Origin: Eublepharis macularius
Taxonomy: Eukaryota > Chordata > Lepidosauria > Squamata > Eublepharidae
Reading direction: 5' to 3'
DNA: 64,000 nucleotides
NCBI RefSeq assembly: GCF_028583425.1
Contig: NC_072805.1
Coordinates: 16,006,001 to 16,070,000, forward strand
The notes below the pieces were generated by a model, which worked only from the letters and a program-made list of their open reading frames with translations, did not search any database and was not told where the DNA came from. The position numbers and the translations under genes are program-made. Positions 54,438-64,000 of the stretch are shown here, one piece after another (within the stretch, counting starts at the first letter, position 1; every line of letters begins with the position of its first letter).

Positions 54438-54556
54438 TGAACAGCTAACAATATTTGATGATCGATTGACCAACATTGCAACCCAAGATAAAAGTTCTCT
54501 GAAACAACAAACAACCTAATTTAGTGGCAAAGTGGCCTCTCGACACCACGGAGGGC

Positions 54557-54734
54557 TTATAACTCTGTGCGTGCTCTTCTGCTTTCAGCTATTTTTTCAG
54601 GCAAGGTCTTGGTCCAGAAGGCAACTTGCTTCTCTTTCAGCTTCTTTGACACCTTTTGCTTCAAGCCGATTTCCAGATATTGTTCTTTCTGGTCGTACTT
54701 GGGCCACGCTGTCAGGCCATCTCCATTAGGGTTC
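54557..54734 (-). CDS. Gene B exon 13 (C-terminus, stop)
   Basis: [21 protein letters not shown], a lysine-rich tail and RTEL before TAA. Acceptor TTCTAG. The RTEL end is a good HxEL-like KDEL-receptor ligand, implying ER-lumen residence. Confidence 0.92.
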
Positions 54735-57700
54735 CTAGAAGCATTCAAAATGGAGAATTAGTTTGCTCTTTAATTCATCTTGGTCTTTAAAGCTGCACTC
54801 TGGGGGGAAAGAAGCAAGGGCTGCCGTAAAATAAAAAATAAATGACAGTGGATTCTTCACAGGGGGCTTGAGCCCAGCTTTCTCCCAGCTTCGCACTTTG
54901 CAAAGCAGATGCAATGCCTCCAACTTGCAGAATGATTTGTTTTAGACGCCTGCTGAATGGCAGGCCCTGCTGCTTTACAACTGTGGTATCTCTTTTCACC
55001 ATAGCTGATTCCTACCCAGGAGCTGAAATTTGCTATGCAAAGTGCTTTTGAAAATGCCAGTAACTGGACCACTTATGAGCTCCGTTGAGGAAGACAAGCA
55101 TGAAAACGTGGATCTGCCTGATACTGAATCAGACCCTCCATCCATCAAGGTCAGTCTTGTCTTCTCAGACTGGCAGAGGCTCTGCAGGGTCTCAGGATGA
55201 AGTTTTCACATCACCCACCACTTGATTCTTTTAACTGGACATGACGGGGATTGAACCGGGGACCCTCTGAGCAGATGCCAGGCAGATGTTCTGCCACTCA
55301 GCCTCAGGGCCTCCTGGAATGTTGCTCTGCTTTCCAAATGCACCCCAAAGAAAAAGGTAGGACTCCCATTCCATTGGAGAGGCTAAGATCTGTGGCTTGG
55401 GGTGGAACCCAAAGTGATGCAAATGGAAGGATGATGAGAAAAGGGCAGGAGGCCAGTCCAGAAGTTTCGATCTGCCTGCTGCATATTCCATTGCATGAAT
55501 AAACGTCCGCACCCATTATGGCTGACCTTTTTTCCCCACTTTACATTGCCTTGCTTTACACCATAACAATGTTCTTACCCAGTGCGAGCAAAGTTAGCCC
55601 AGTATTTCATGATTATTTTGCTCAGGTTTCTCTCTTCTTCGTTAGCATTATCTGCAAAGCAAGGCATAAAACAATAACATCAGCAAAAGTTAGAAGATTT
55701 ATGCCTGGTTTTTCAATGAAGTCATTGCACAAGCAATCAAAATGGTGATTGTGAGAGCTGAAACGGAAATTGCTTTGAAGGACAGGCCAGATGGATCTAC
55801 TCACCAAGATGGGGAGCATTTCTAAAATTAACATGTTACCTAGAATACTATCTGTATACAGTCATAGGGAATAATATCCCATTATCTGTTTTTTATAGTG
55901 TAATCTTAAACAGAGTTACAATCATCTAAGCCCACTGAAATCAAAGGGCTTTCTGTAATTCCTTTCTTAAAAGATGGCAGAAAATTGATTTTGAATTTCT
56001 TCCAGGGGACCTCCTATAATCTCTTCATCTGTACCAGCATGAGAGGATGGGCAATCATAATACCAGCAAAAAGGGCTGGGGGTTTACTGTTCTTTTCTTT
56101 TTAATGAAAGCTAGGAAGTCAAAGAACAGAAAAGACAGATTGTTAACTTTGATACATCTATAGTGAACGTGATATGTCAGTTGCAGATTAAAACATCAAG
56201 CCAAAAAGCCCTCCAGAGGTATAATGAACGGTCACTGCAGGGGATGGGTGTAGAGAAAATGGCGCCAAACTGAGCAGGAAGATCCAGACTGTCCTACCCA
56301 TTTGGAAGCCACCCTGGCTTTGTTACGTTCTTTCTCAAATAATCGCAGCAATGCGGGTTTCATAGAATCATGAGATTTGAGAAAGATTGCAGGAAGAACA
56401 CAGGAAATCTGGGAAGTACAGAGAAGCACCACAATGCTGTGGGGAAGGGGGGAGGCCTACTACCCAATAGCATCATAGGTGGGGGTCAGAAATCTGCATG
56501 TATGTGACCACAGAACTTTCAGGATGAGAAAGCAAAAACCCAAATTGCCACCATTGAGCAGAATTTTTATGCCTATAAGCCAATTTTATCCCTGTGCTGC
56601 ATACACCATGTATAATATAAATATGTATTAAAATGTTTCATTCTTTTATTCCTTCACTGTGAATTGTTCTGAGCTGCAAATCACAGTATTTTCTGTCCAG
56701 GCCCCTTGTAAGATCTGGAAACTGAAGCACCTACAACAGTGGATTTGGGAAGCTTGCTGTCTACTGGAGTTTATCCTGCCCTTCTGCAAGGTGGCAGAAA
56801 TGGCCATCATTCTTATGTTTATCCTCAAAACCAACTTAGGCTGAGAGAGAGAGTGACTGGCCTGAGGACATCTAGTGAGCGTCATGGCAGGGCGGAGGTT
56901 TGATTCAACCGCAGGTCCTCCCAGCCTATAAGCTCTAATCACTAAAAAAATCTACTGGTGATCTTGGACCCCAGGGAGGCTTGACTGGCCTCGACCAGGG
57001 CCAGGGCATTTTCAGTCCTGGCCCCAACCTGGTGGAACTCTCTGTCAGAGGATACTCAGGCCTGCCAAGACCTGGGCCATTTCCACACACGTTGAATAAT
57101 GCACTTTCAATGCACTTTCGCAATCCTTTTGAAGTGGATTTTTTGTTCCACACATGGAAAGTCAGTTTCAAATGTTCACTAAAGAGTGTTGAAAGTGGAT
57201 TATCCAACGTGTGTGGAAGCAGCCCTTGTGTCTTTTTGGTGGGCCTGCAAGACAGAGATTTTCCACCAGGTGTATGGTTGAGGTCAGCACTAATATCTAT
57301 TGAATTAGCCTTCCTGCCAGTCTCCTATTAGCAGGGGGCCATACAACCAATTGCCCCCCTCCCCCATGTATGAGTTCTGATTTGGAACATCAGTCTCACA
57401 TCTCCACCCCTCCCCTCCTTTTTATGGGTTGCGAGGAAGGATGAATAGAATCCCGTCTTGGGGCATTAGAAGTGAGATCGTAAAGCCTGTTTTATGCCAC
57501 TGAATTTGGAGTATGAACCTGTGATTTTATTGCTTTTTATTGTAACTTATTTGTTTTTATTTGTATGTTGTAATCCGTCCTGAGCCCATTTGTAGGGGGG
57601 GTGGACTATAAATTTAATAAATAATAAAAATTATAATAATACATCATGCTAACTCACCTTCCAAGAAGGGCTTTCCGAAGACAAAGCCAATTTCATCACC

Positions 57701-60176
57701 ATGATCTGCTTTCACAAAGTCCGGCTTAAGAGCTTCGTACCAACTTGGACGATGCTGGAATTCATACACATAGGTTGGGTATCCGGCATCTGAGGGAGGG
57801 AGGAAGATTTCATCATGGCAGCTGGATTGTACCCAAACAAGGCACGGGCTGATTCCCATTCACTGCCTCCCCCTTCACCACTTCCTTTTTGGAACTTCTT
57901 GTTCCTCACCCAAAGAGCAAACCCCCTCTGTAACCTTTCCCCTCAGGTTACTTTATTTTAGGTTGATAGTCTTACGTTATTTTTTTTACTTTAGATACCT
58001 CAGGCAGGTCTCTGGAGAGGCATCAGATTCTCAAAATACTTAAATACTTGCACTTCCCAAAACCTGGGTCTCCCCATCTGACCCTGCCACTGCCTCTGCC
58101 CTCTCCTTTGGAGGTCTCGGCATCTCCCATCGCCTGAAGACTGCCACGGTGACCTTCTGCTTTCCAAATTGTGTCACTACCAGGCCCCACCCTCAGCCCC
58201 ATCTCACTGAGGGAAATACTTGGGAGCTATTGTTTTATTTTGGTTTTAACTGGAAATTTTTTAAACTACTGTAAGCCACCTTGAACCATGTGGAAAGGTG
58301 GGTTATAAATGTTTTAATAAACAAAGAAACAAACAACTTCTCAACCTTCAAAATTCCTTCAACAGGACTTTGCTCCCCTCAGCAGCTCTCGGTTGCCGTC
58401 CTGTGTTGTTTCTTCCCCTGAACTTCTAATTCAGCCTGCCTGGCCTATCTTGCTCCTTGTTGACTACAGCCCCGCTGTTGAATGTGATCTCAACATTCTT
58501 GTTCATCAGCCATCTTACCCATCAGTTTCCCTATCTCCTAGCCTTTGAACTCCGTTTTTGGACTCCAACACAAATAGCCTCTGTCTCACTTCTGATCTTG
58601 TCTTTATTTATTTAGATATTTACGCCTCACTTTTCTCCCAGTGAGGATCCAAGGGAGCTTACAATATTGTTCCCCCACCTCCATTTTACCCTCTCAACAA
58701 TTCTGTAAGGAAGTTAGGATGAGAGTGAGTGACTGGACACAGGTGACCCAACAAGCTTGACTTTATCAGGAAATGGGCAATTTTGCAATGGACTTTGCAT
58801 TGGATCCCACTTCTCTCACTAGCGACTGTTGCTTGAAGGGCATATTCCTTGCTGAACAGTTGGACTTCAGGGACTCATCTTGGCGGGTGGTGGGTGTTAT
58901 GTATTGGGCTAGCTTCGAGTAAAACAGGGCTCCTCAGGTATCCAATCCTATTGGGAATTGGGGTTAGCAACAGCCAATCGTTCCTCCGGGATATGAGCCA
59001 ATTGCTGCCTTGTAAACATGTTACCTTTTGTTCAGGGCATGCAAATGAAGGATCCTAGTGCATGTGCTCTTATTGGGGGGTTACTGAAAGGGGGTGTAGT
59101 TTGAGGTGTATAGATCTGGCTCTTTCGGGAGCCACATCTCAGTTCTCTTGCAATAAAGTTGCTCTCATGAGCTGAAATCACTGCCTGGCTGAAATCACTT
59201 GAGCTCAAGGCTCAATATTTAATAGCGGGGGTATCTATGAGCCAGTCTTTCTACCACTATTATCTTGCAGATCTCATGAGGACCATTTCCAATCCAATCT
59301 GTTGTAGCAGAATCTCACCTCTGTGGAATCTCGCTGTTTGAATGCTAGGAACAACAAAGACGATATCTCCAAAAAAATCGAGAAGTCGGTCCCGCAGTTG
59401 TATGGGGTCCTCCGAATCCTTTAGATATTCATCGAGAATGATGTGAGCATGTTCGGGGGCAACATTCTGTCAAGGGCAAATGAAAAATCAGGGAACGTCT
59501 CTAGTTTCCTATTATCTCGGGAGGATTGCTTCCTCTACGGCTCACAGTCAGTATAGGTGAACAATGGACCTTAGCATCCCTTTCTGCTGAAAAGCCCGGC
59601 ATTTCTTTCCCTGTGCCCCCTTCACGTGGGTGTCCCAGGTGGCAGCCAATGCTTTAGAACTCAGATTTTGGGGGGAGGAGGGACACCTCCTTTTACACTC
59701 AGCATAACAGATCTTGAGCAGTCCCTCCCGCTGCACTGCCGTCTATTTCTCCCACCCCTTTCTCCTCTAAATATTTTTTTAAAACAAAGTTCATTTGGGG
59801 CCAGGATGAAGTCAGGGATGGGTACCATGTAAAATGAACCTGAGAATTCCTTTCTCACCGTGAATTGTTCTGAGCCGAGAATCACAGAATCTACTGTTGC
59901 TCTGTCTAGGCCTCTTCTGAAATCTGGAAACTGGAGCACCTAAAAGAGTGGATTTGGGATGTGAACAGTGGAAGAAGCATAGGGTGTTTCTCAAAAGGCT
60001 TAAAGTGTGCATTAAAAACAAAATAAATGTCTTACATTCAGAATAACCCATCCGTACTCATGGTTATTGACCCCAGTAATGTAGGGTACATTATTGATTT
60101 TTTTCTCTGCTAGGAGCTCCTTGGGCGGCCTGGGTAAAAACACACCATCAACAACTGCAGGGAAAAACACAACATG
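54557..60176 (-). CDS. Gene B: carboxylesterase (same family), 3' half, exons 8-13
   Basis: Second CES2/fatty acyl-CoA hydrolase-like gene, same strand as gene A. Exons seen: 60176-60036, 59939-59859, 59466-59319, 57789-57658, 55651-55579, 54734-54557. Sizes 141, 81, 148, 132 and 73 are identical to exons 8-12 of gene A and all phases match. Triad residues visible here are Glu in NNHEYGW and His in KADHGDE. The protein ends in RTEL, close to the HTEL/HIEL ER-retrieval signals of mammalian carboxylesterases. Exons 1-7 were not found up to 64000 and should lie to the right. Divergence from gene A is considerable outside motifs, so the duplication is old. Intron 11 holds an orphan decayed exon 9 (56658-56730). 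Confidence 0.92.
55110..55318 (-). mobile_element. tRNA-Ala-like SINE, reversed
   Basis: TGATACTGAATCAGACCCTC, CAGACTGGCAGAGGCTCTGC, GACGGGGATTGAACCGGGGA, CACTCAGCCTCAGGGCCTCC. Confidence 0.72.
55579..55651 (-). CDS. Gene B exon 12
   Basis: 73 nt. [19 protein letters not shown] then NFARTG; same motif and phase as gene A exon 12. Acceptor TTGCAG, donor GTAAGA. Confidence 0.93.
56658..56730 (-). pseudogene. Orphan decayed copy of carboxylesterase exon 9 in intron 11 of gene B
   Basis: On the plus strand it reads TGTGAATTGTTCTGAGC... and ends ...ATCTGGAAACTGAAGCAC, matching gene B exon 9 (59859-59939). Similarity continues into the flank (GTGGATTTGGGA follows both). It is 73 nt instead of 81, so the frame is lost, although AG and GT at the splice borders survive. 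No neighbouring exon copies are seen. A relic of a partial duplication within the cluster. Confidence 0.85.
56955..57640 (+). mobile_element. L2 LINE 3' end, split by a MITE
   Basis: GACCCCAGGGAGGCTTGACT, CCAACCTGGTGGAACTCTCT and the tail GTCCTGAGCCCATTTGTAGG match the end of the 49-kb L2. The MITE at 57074-57225 interrupts it. Lies in gene B intron 11, close to exon 11. Confidence 0.72.
57074..57225. mobile_element. 152-bp inverted-repeat MITE inside an L2 tail
   Basis: Ends GGGCCATTTCCACACACGTT and the complement of GTGTGTGGAAGCAGCCC. Arms carry TGCACTTTC and GTGGATTATCCAACG. Same family as the element split by CR1 at 28.7 kb. Splits the L2 fragment at 56955-57640. Confidence 0.75.
57658..57789 (-). 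CDS. Gene B exon 11 (catalytic histidine)
   Basis: 132 nt. [19 protein letters not shown] then [18 protein letters not shown], including the triad histidine. Acceptor CCTCAG, donor GTGAGT. Confidence 0.94.
58600..58755 (-). mobile_element. MIR-like SINE, reversed, partial
   Basis: TTATTTAGATATTTACGCCT, CCAAGGGAGCTTACAATATT, then GAGTGACTGGACACAGGTGA. Confidence 0.45.
58888..59225 (+). mobile_element. Candidate solo LTR (retrovirus-type fossil)
   Basis: Begins TGTTATGTATTGGGC; has a TATA-like GTGTATAGATC and a CAATAAAGTTGC polyadenylation signal followed by a U5-like stretch. No internal genes beside it. End point approximate. Confidence 0.42.
59319..59466 (-). CDS. Gene B exon 10
   Basis: 148 nt. 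[20 protein letters not shown], then [19 protein letters not shown]. Acceptor GACAG, donor GTGAGA. Confidence 0.93.
59859..59939 (-). CDS. Gene B exon 9
   Basis: 81 nt. [19 protein letters not shown] then GSEQFT; resembles the FPDWxxGxDRxxV wording of this exon in other CES2-like proteins. Acceptor TTTTAG, donor GTGAGA. A decayed copy of this exon with flanks lies at 56658-56730. Confidence 0.88.
60036..60176 (-). CDS. Gene B exon 8 (catalytic glutamate)
   Basis: 141 nt. [21 protein letters not shown] then [14 protein letters not shown]. The acceptor TTCCAG at 60178-60177 was chosen over a nearer CTGCAG because it restores the 141-nt family size. Donor GTAAGAC. Confidence 0.92.
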
Positions 60177-60414
60177 CTGGAATAGAAAAGGGGGAAATGT
60201 TAAAAATGTTGAAGTACCATCCAAGCTGGTATTTATTAATTTGCAAGGTTTTTTTAAATACCATTTCTCCAGAGTCTACTTTATGTCAGAACAGCTGGCC
60301 CAGAAAATGTAAGCGAAGCAAAAAGTGACCCAGATTCACCACACTTAGCCCCCAATGTCCCAACACAATCCCAGCCACCAAGTCCAGTGGGGTGGCCAGA
60401 AGATTGGAATATCA

Positions 60415-60616
60415 GAGCCAAGCTACAAGTGACGCCTTTCACAGGTTGGACACTTGTCAGCTTCCCTCAAGTTTTGATGGGAAATGTAGGCGTCCTGGTT
60501 TTACAGCTTGGCTCTCCATTACAGCTGCAAGACCAGGATGCCTACATTTCCCATCATAACTTGAGGGAAGCTGACAAGTGTCCAACCTGTGACAGGTGTC
60601 ACTTGTAGCTTGACTC
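60415..60616. mobile_element. 202-bp palindromic MITE, family H2, in gene B intron 7
   Basis: Same arms as the copies at 33.3 and 34.2 kb, flanked by TCA on both sides. One end has drifted (GACTC instead of GGCTC). Confidence 0.85.
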
Positions 60617-61330
60617 TCAGTAGCTGAAGGAATTGCCCTACCAGCCTCTCTGCAGCCGGAAGGAATAAATAAGATTGATAAAATCAAATTTGTCCTAATA
60701 CTAAAATCTCTGTTATTTATAATAGGATGTTATTTACCCAGGCAATGTTATTTATCTCCAGCCATGAAAAACTTCAACTGCCCATTTCCACATATTACAC
60801 CTCTGTTAATAGTAGTAGGTTTAATTATATATGGCCAAAGGCCATCACAATACAGAGTTTAGAACAGTAAAAACAGAAATTTATCGCACAAGCATAAAAT
60901 ACAGTTATTAAAATAACAAAAATAAAATACAATTAAAATGGAACCTTAATAAATACCAGATAGTTATGAAAAAAGTTAGTTTTCTGAGGAAACAATCTTG
61001 GCCCTAATCTTTTTTGCAGCTAAGGCAAACAGGGATACTCTGCTAGTGACGAATCAGTATCAGAGAACAAAAAAACTAATCTGTCAATATCAGAGGTAAA
61101 GTTACACCCTATACCTCTGTTAAAGGGACAGGACATTTTCCTCCAGGACAATTGGCAACTCTAGAGAGAAGGAACGTCTTTCAACCAAGTGTGCGGCAAT
61201 TTAATTTCATTCACTCTAGTTCCAGGATCAATCCCAGGTTTGAATCCCCGCTCTGCTACAGAAGCATGCTGGGTGATCTTGGCCCCGCCACTTCCTCTTT
61301 CAGCCTACCCTACCTCCTAGGGCAGGTATC

Positions 61331-61753
61331 ATGGCCCAGTCTGAGAGTGAGGTCTCCTCTGGAGGAGAGGAGCCTCGTGTAGCCAGCCAGGACTCCTCAG
61401 GAGAAGAGGAGCCCTGTGTAGCCAGCCCTAGCCCTGATTCAGCAGAAGCCAGCAATCAGGAGCAACAGCTGCTGGCTGATCAGAGCTTACAGCCAGCAGC
61501 TGAGGCACCAGCACTCTCTAGCTCCAATACTACAGAGGAAGCTCAGCCAGGGACTTCTACAGGTGCAGCGCAGCCAAGAGCCTCCACCCCACCCCACCCC
61601 CCGCCAGGTTCACCCACGCCCAAGGAACGCCGCAGGCAGCGCCAGAGACTGGAACTGCAGGAGAGATGGCGCAGTGCTTGCCTCTTGAGCCAATGCCAGC
61701 TGCTGGAGAGTGATGATGAGCAGTGGCAGGATAGAGCCCCAGCAGCTGGCTGA
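61331..61753 (+). mobile_element. Acidic/basic repeat-associated ORF, 140 codons
   Basis: MAQSESEVSSGGEEPRVASQ start; acidic serine-rich first half, AQPGTSTGAAQPRAST, proline stretch, then basic KERRRQRQRLELQERWRSAC. Same layout as the 24.9-kb frame. Followed by TATAAGAGCCAGTCTGGAG and a region rich in GACCTTGGACTG- and TTTTGGACTCTGGAC-type repeats up to about 62055. No known domain recognised. Confidence 0.4.
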
Positions 61754-62059
61754 AAACCACGCCTGACTATAAGAGCCAGTCTGGAGGAACTGCTGGGCGT
61801 GGAAGCAACGTGTCTACTGCCTGCAACCACTCTGTGTTTTGTGAACCTTGCCCGTGCCTGCTTTTGGACCTGACACTATCGGTGACTGACCTTGGACTGT
61901 GCCTGACCTTGCTTTTGGACTCTGGACTCACTCCTGGCTTTATCTCGTGCTCTGACCACTGGTTTGACTTGGCTTTTGCTCTTGGAACTCCCCTTTGACT
62001 TTGGCCTTAAGGTTTGGACTTGAACCACCCTGCTTGGGCTGGCCCAGCCCGTGACAGCA

Positions 62060-63500
62060 GGTTAAAATGGGGAAGGGGAGAGTACTGTGAGTGTGGCTCT
62101 CCTGCCTGAGCCACCTCTCTGTTCTGCAGGTCACAAGTCTTTCTGGCGTACTGTACTCTTGTTTGGATAAGATAAGGGAGGAGAAAGCCAGACATGTCTT
62201 TGGGCAGGGCACTGGCCCAAAGTGCTCGTACAGGAGAAAAGCAGGATATAAATTAAGTAGGCAAGCAAACAAATATTGTTCTTTAAAAGTCTGTTGCCCT
62301 TAAAAAGTCTGTTGCATAGACTCGGGAAGATGGGCGGAATTGCAGTTTGTTCAGGCAAGTGGCCTGTCCAAAGGCACGTCTAGCTTTCTCATCCCTTATC
62401 CAACCAAGAGCACAGCATACCACAAAGACATGTGACCTGCAGAACAAACAGGTGGCTCAAGCAGGAGAGCCAAGCTTCGGGCTGCAGAGAAGGGGAGCCG
62501 ACACAAAGTCTTTATCCAAGTTGACCTCCAACAGAAGACCTTCCAAGCCCCCCAATATGACAGCAGACATGGGTTGTATACAAAGACCCATCCACCCAGG
62601 TCACCCATCCCAAGTGGTTTTCTGTGTGCATAGATCTGGAACCCACAGAGCTGCAAAAAAGCAAAAGGAAGTCATGTGTCATGAAAAGGAAGAGCCAGAA
62701 TTAGGTCTTTGCTGTTGTCCAGGTTAGGCACATGGACAGCAGATGAAGCAAGTAGGGGACAGGGAACACAAGCCAGGAGGTGTACCATAGTGAGGAACAA
62801 GCCAAGGGTCAGAGCCATGAAATAAAAGTCTGCTCCACTGGTGAGTGACCTTGTTTTACCAATCGACTGCTTTTCTGAGCATGTGTGCAGAGAGGGAAGC
62901 AGTATGGCACCCTTGTTCCCAACACATGCGCACTAGGAGCAGGTCCTTCCAAAAAGCCTCAGCAGAAATGTGACACCATAGAGCTGAGCCTCTAAAGCTG
63001 CTGTTCTCCAGAGGAACTGATCTCTGTAGCCTGAGGATCACCTGTAATTCTGGGAGAATTCCAGAACCCAGCTGAAGGTTGGCACTTGTAGTCCCACAAC
63101 CCGTAGATTGAAGATCATACACCTCCGACTAACACACAGGAAAGTGTGCGGAGAGGTTCCTGAAAACAGTCACTAAGGTCACCAAAAAAGACCAACTCAG
63201 AAGGGTTCATCTGGACAGCTAATCATTTCTGCCAGACCAAGAATGACTTCATTTCTAATCTCTTCACCTTTGTCGTAGTGACATATTTAAAATTCATGCC
63301 TTAGTAGAATCCTCACTCTGAAGTAGTGAAATACACTTGGGCTGGGAACCAGCCTTTGTTCCCTGTCCATCTTGCCTTTCCTACTTTGAAACTTAGAATT
63401 CCTACCATTTCCCCACTTCTGCAGAGAGATTTTCAAGGATAAAAAAGGACTGTATTTTTGTTTTTCAGAATAAAACACCAAGCAAACCTTAAAGGAGATA
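62060..63500. other. Gene B intron 7, gene-free
   Basis: Contains a MITE-like remnant (62930-63090). I searched both strands for carboxylesterase exons 1-7 and saw none. Confidence 0.4.
62930..63090 (+). mobile_element. MITE-like repeat, copy 4, partial
   Basis: Retains GACACCATAGAGC, GAGGAACTGATCTCTGTAGC and AATTCTGGGAGAATTCCAGA, then GAAGGTTGGCA. Confidence 0.45.
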
Positions 63501-63757
63501 AGAGAGCCAGTTTGGTGTAGTGGTTAAGAGCAGCAGGACTCTAATCTGGAGAACCGGGTTTGATTCCCCACTCCTCCACTTGAAGCCAGCTGAGTGACCT
63601 TGGGTCAGTCACAGCTTCTAGGAGCTCTCTCAGCCCCACCCACCTCACAGGATGTTTGTTGTGGGGATAATAATGGCATACTTTGTAAGCTGCTCTGAGT
63701 GGGCATTAAGTTGTCCTGAAGGGCGGTATATAAATCAAACGTTATTATTATTATTAT
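63501..63757 (+). mobile_element. MIR-like SINE in gene B intron 7
   Basis: Head GAGAGCCAGTTTGGTGTAGT, B box GGGTTTGATTCCCC, core AGTGACCTTGGGTCAGTCAC, tail CTGAAGGGCGGTATATAAAT and a TTATTATTA end. The best-preserved copy here. Confidence 0.87.
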
Positions 63758-64000
63758 GGATGGCGTGTCTTATCACTTTAAACAGAAATACAACCCCCTT
63801 AAACTGTTGTTCAGCTTATCTGAACATCCAGGACGACTCCCTGAATGAGCTCACCAGCTTCTTGACCAAGTTCACAGCTGCGCCTGACAGCTACCACAGT
63901 CATCAAATCAGTCCCAAAAACGAATGCACCTTTTCACGAGATTATTTTCCTGTCCTTCCTTAGTTCATTTCCTCAAGCGTTCTTTTCCTCGTATTGCTTT

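Noticed and set aside
60177-64000. Exons 1-7 of gene B
   Set aside because: No HGGG, GxSAGG or GIPFAKPP block on the minus strand here; they must lie beyond the window.

Overview
The window looks like a squamate reptile (lizard- or snake-type) nuclear genome. Genes are widely split by GT-AG introns. The repeats are typical of squamates: L2- and CR1-clade LINEs, a BovB/RTE tail, an R4-like LINE, MIR-like tRNA SINEs with an L2-like tail, a Sauria-type SINE, 5S-rRNA-derived SINEs and many short non-autonomous DNA transposons. The assignment to Squamata rests on recognising these repeat types by eye, not on a database search.

The only host genes I can support are carboxylesterases of the CES2 / fatty acyl-CoA hydrolase (medium chain) type, all on the minus strand and head to tail. 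Gene A (10709-40763) is complete: 13 coding exons, correct splice phases throughout, 558 codons, signal peptide, HGGG oxyanion hole, Ser/Glu/His triad, two cysteine pairs and a C-terminal RVDL. Gene B (54557-60176 in this window) shows exons 8-13 and ends in RTEL; its exons 1-7 lie beyond the right edge. Gene C shows only exon 1 (8150-8210, signal peptide); the left 8.1 kb is its first intron. Between A and B, at about 49.8-52.9 kb, are collinear pieces of a further, lost copy: 5'-flank sequence matching the flank of gene C and intron-10 sequence matching gene A. An orphan decayed exon 9 sits inside intron 11 of gene B. This is a tandem detoxification/lipid-hydrolase cluster with births and deaths.

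Layout, left to right: 1-8149 intron 1 of C (GC-rich hAT-like MITEs, an L2 LINE at 5.0-6.75 kb, SINEs); 8150-8210 exon 1 of C; 8.3-9.15 kb duplicated 5' flank; 9.4-10.4 kb L1-like tail; 10.7-40.8 kb gene A with a nearly open CR1 nested in a MITE (28.7-30.9 kb), several inverted-repeat elements and a BovB tail; 41-54.5 kb intergenic (hAT-like element, R4-like LINE, LTR candidate, L2 LINE, ghost gene, CR1 tail); 54.6-60.2 kb gene B 3' half; 60.2-64 kb its intron 7, with an acidic repeat-associated ORF.

I did not find a new enzymatic or defence system. The most interesting signals are structural: a fold-back retroposon that inserted exactly at the exon 3 acceptor of gene A and duplicated the splice site; a second element of the same build; a 150-170 bp retroposon with clean 11-15 bp target duplications; two MITE families with 3-bp target duplications and shared ends; hAT MITEs with exact 8-bp duplications; a perfect 21-bp palindrome made by a templated inversion; and the ghost esterase gene.
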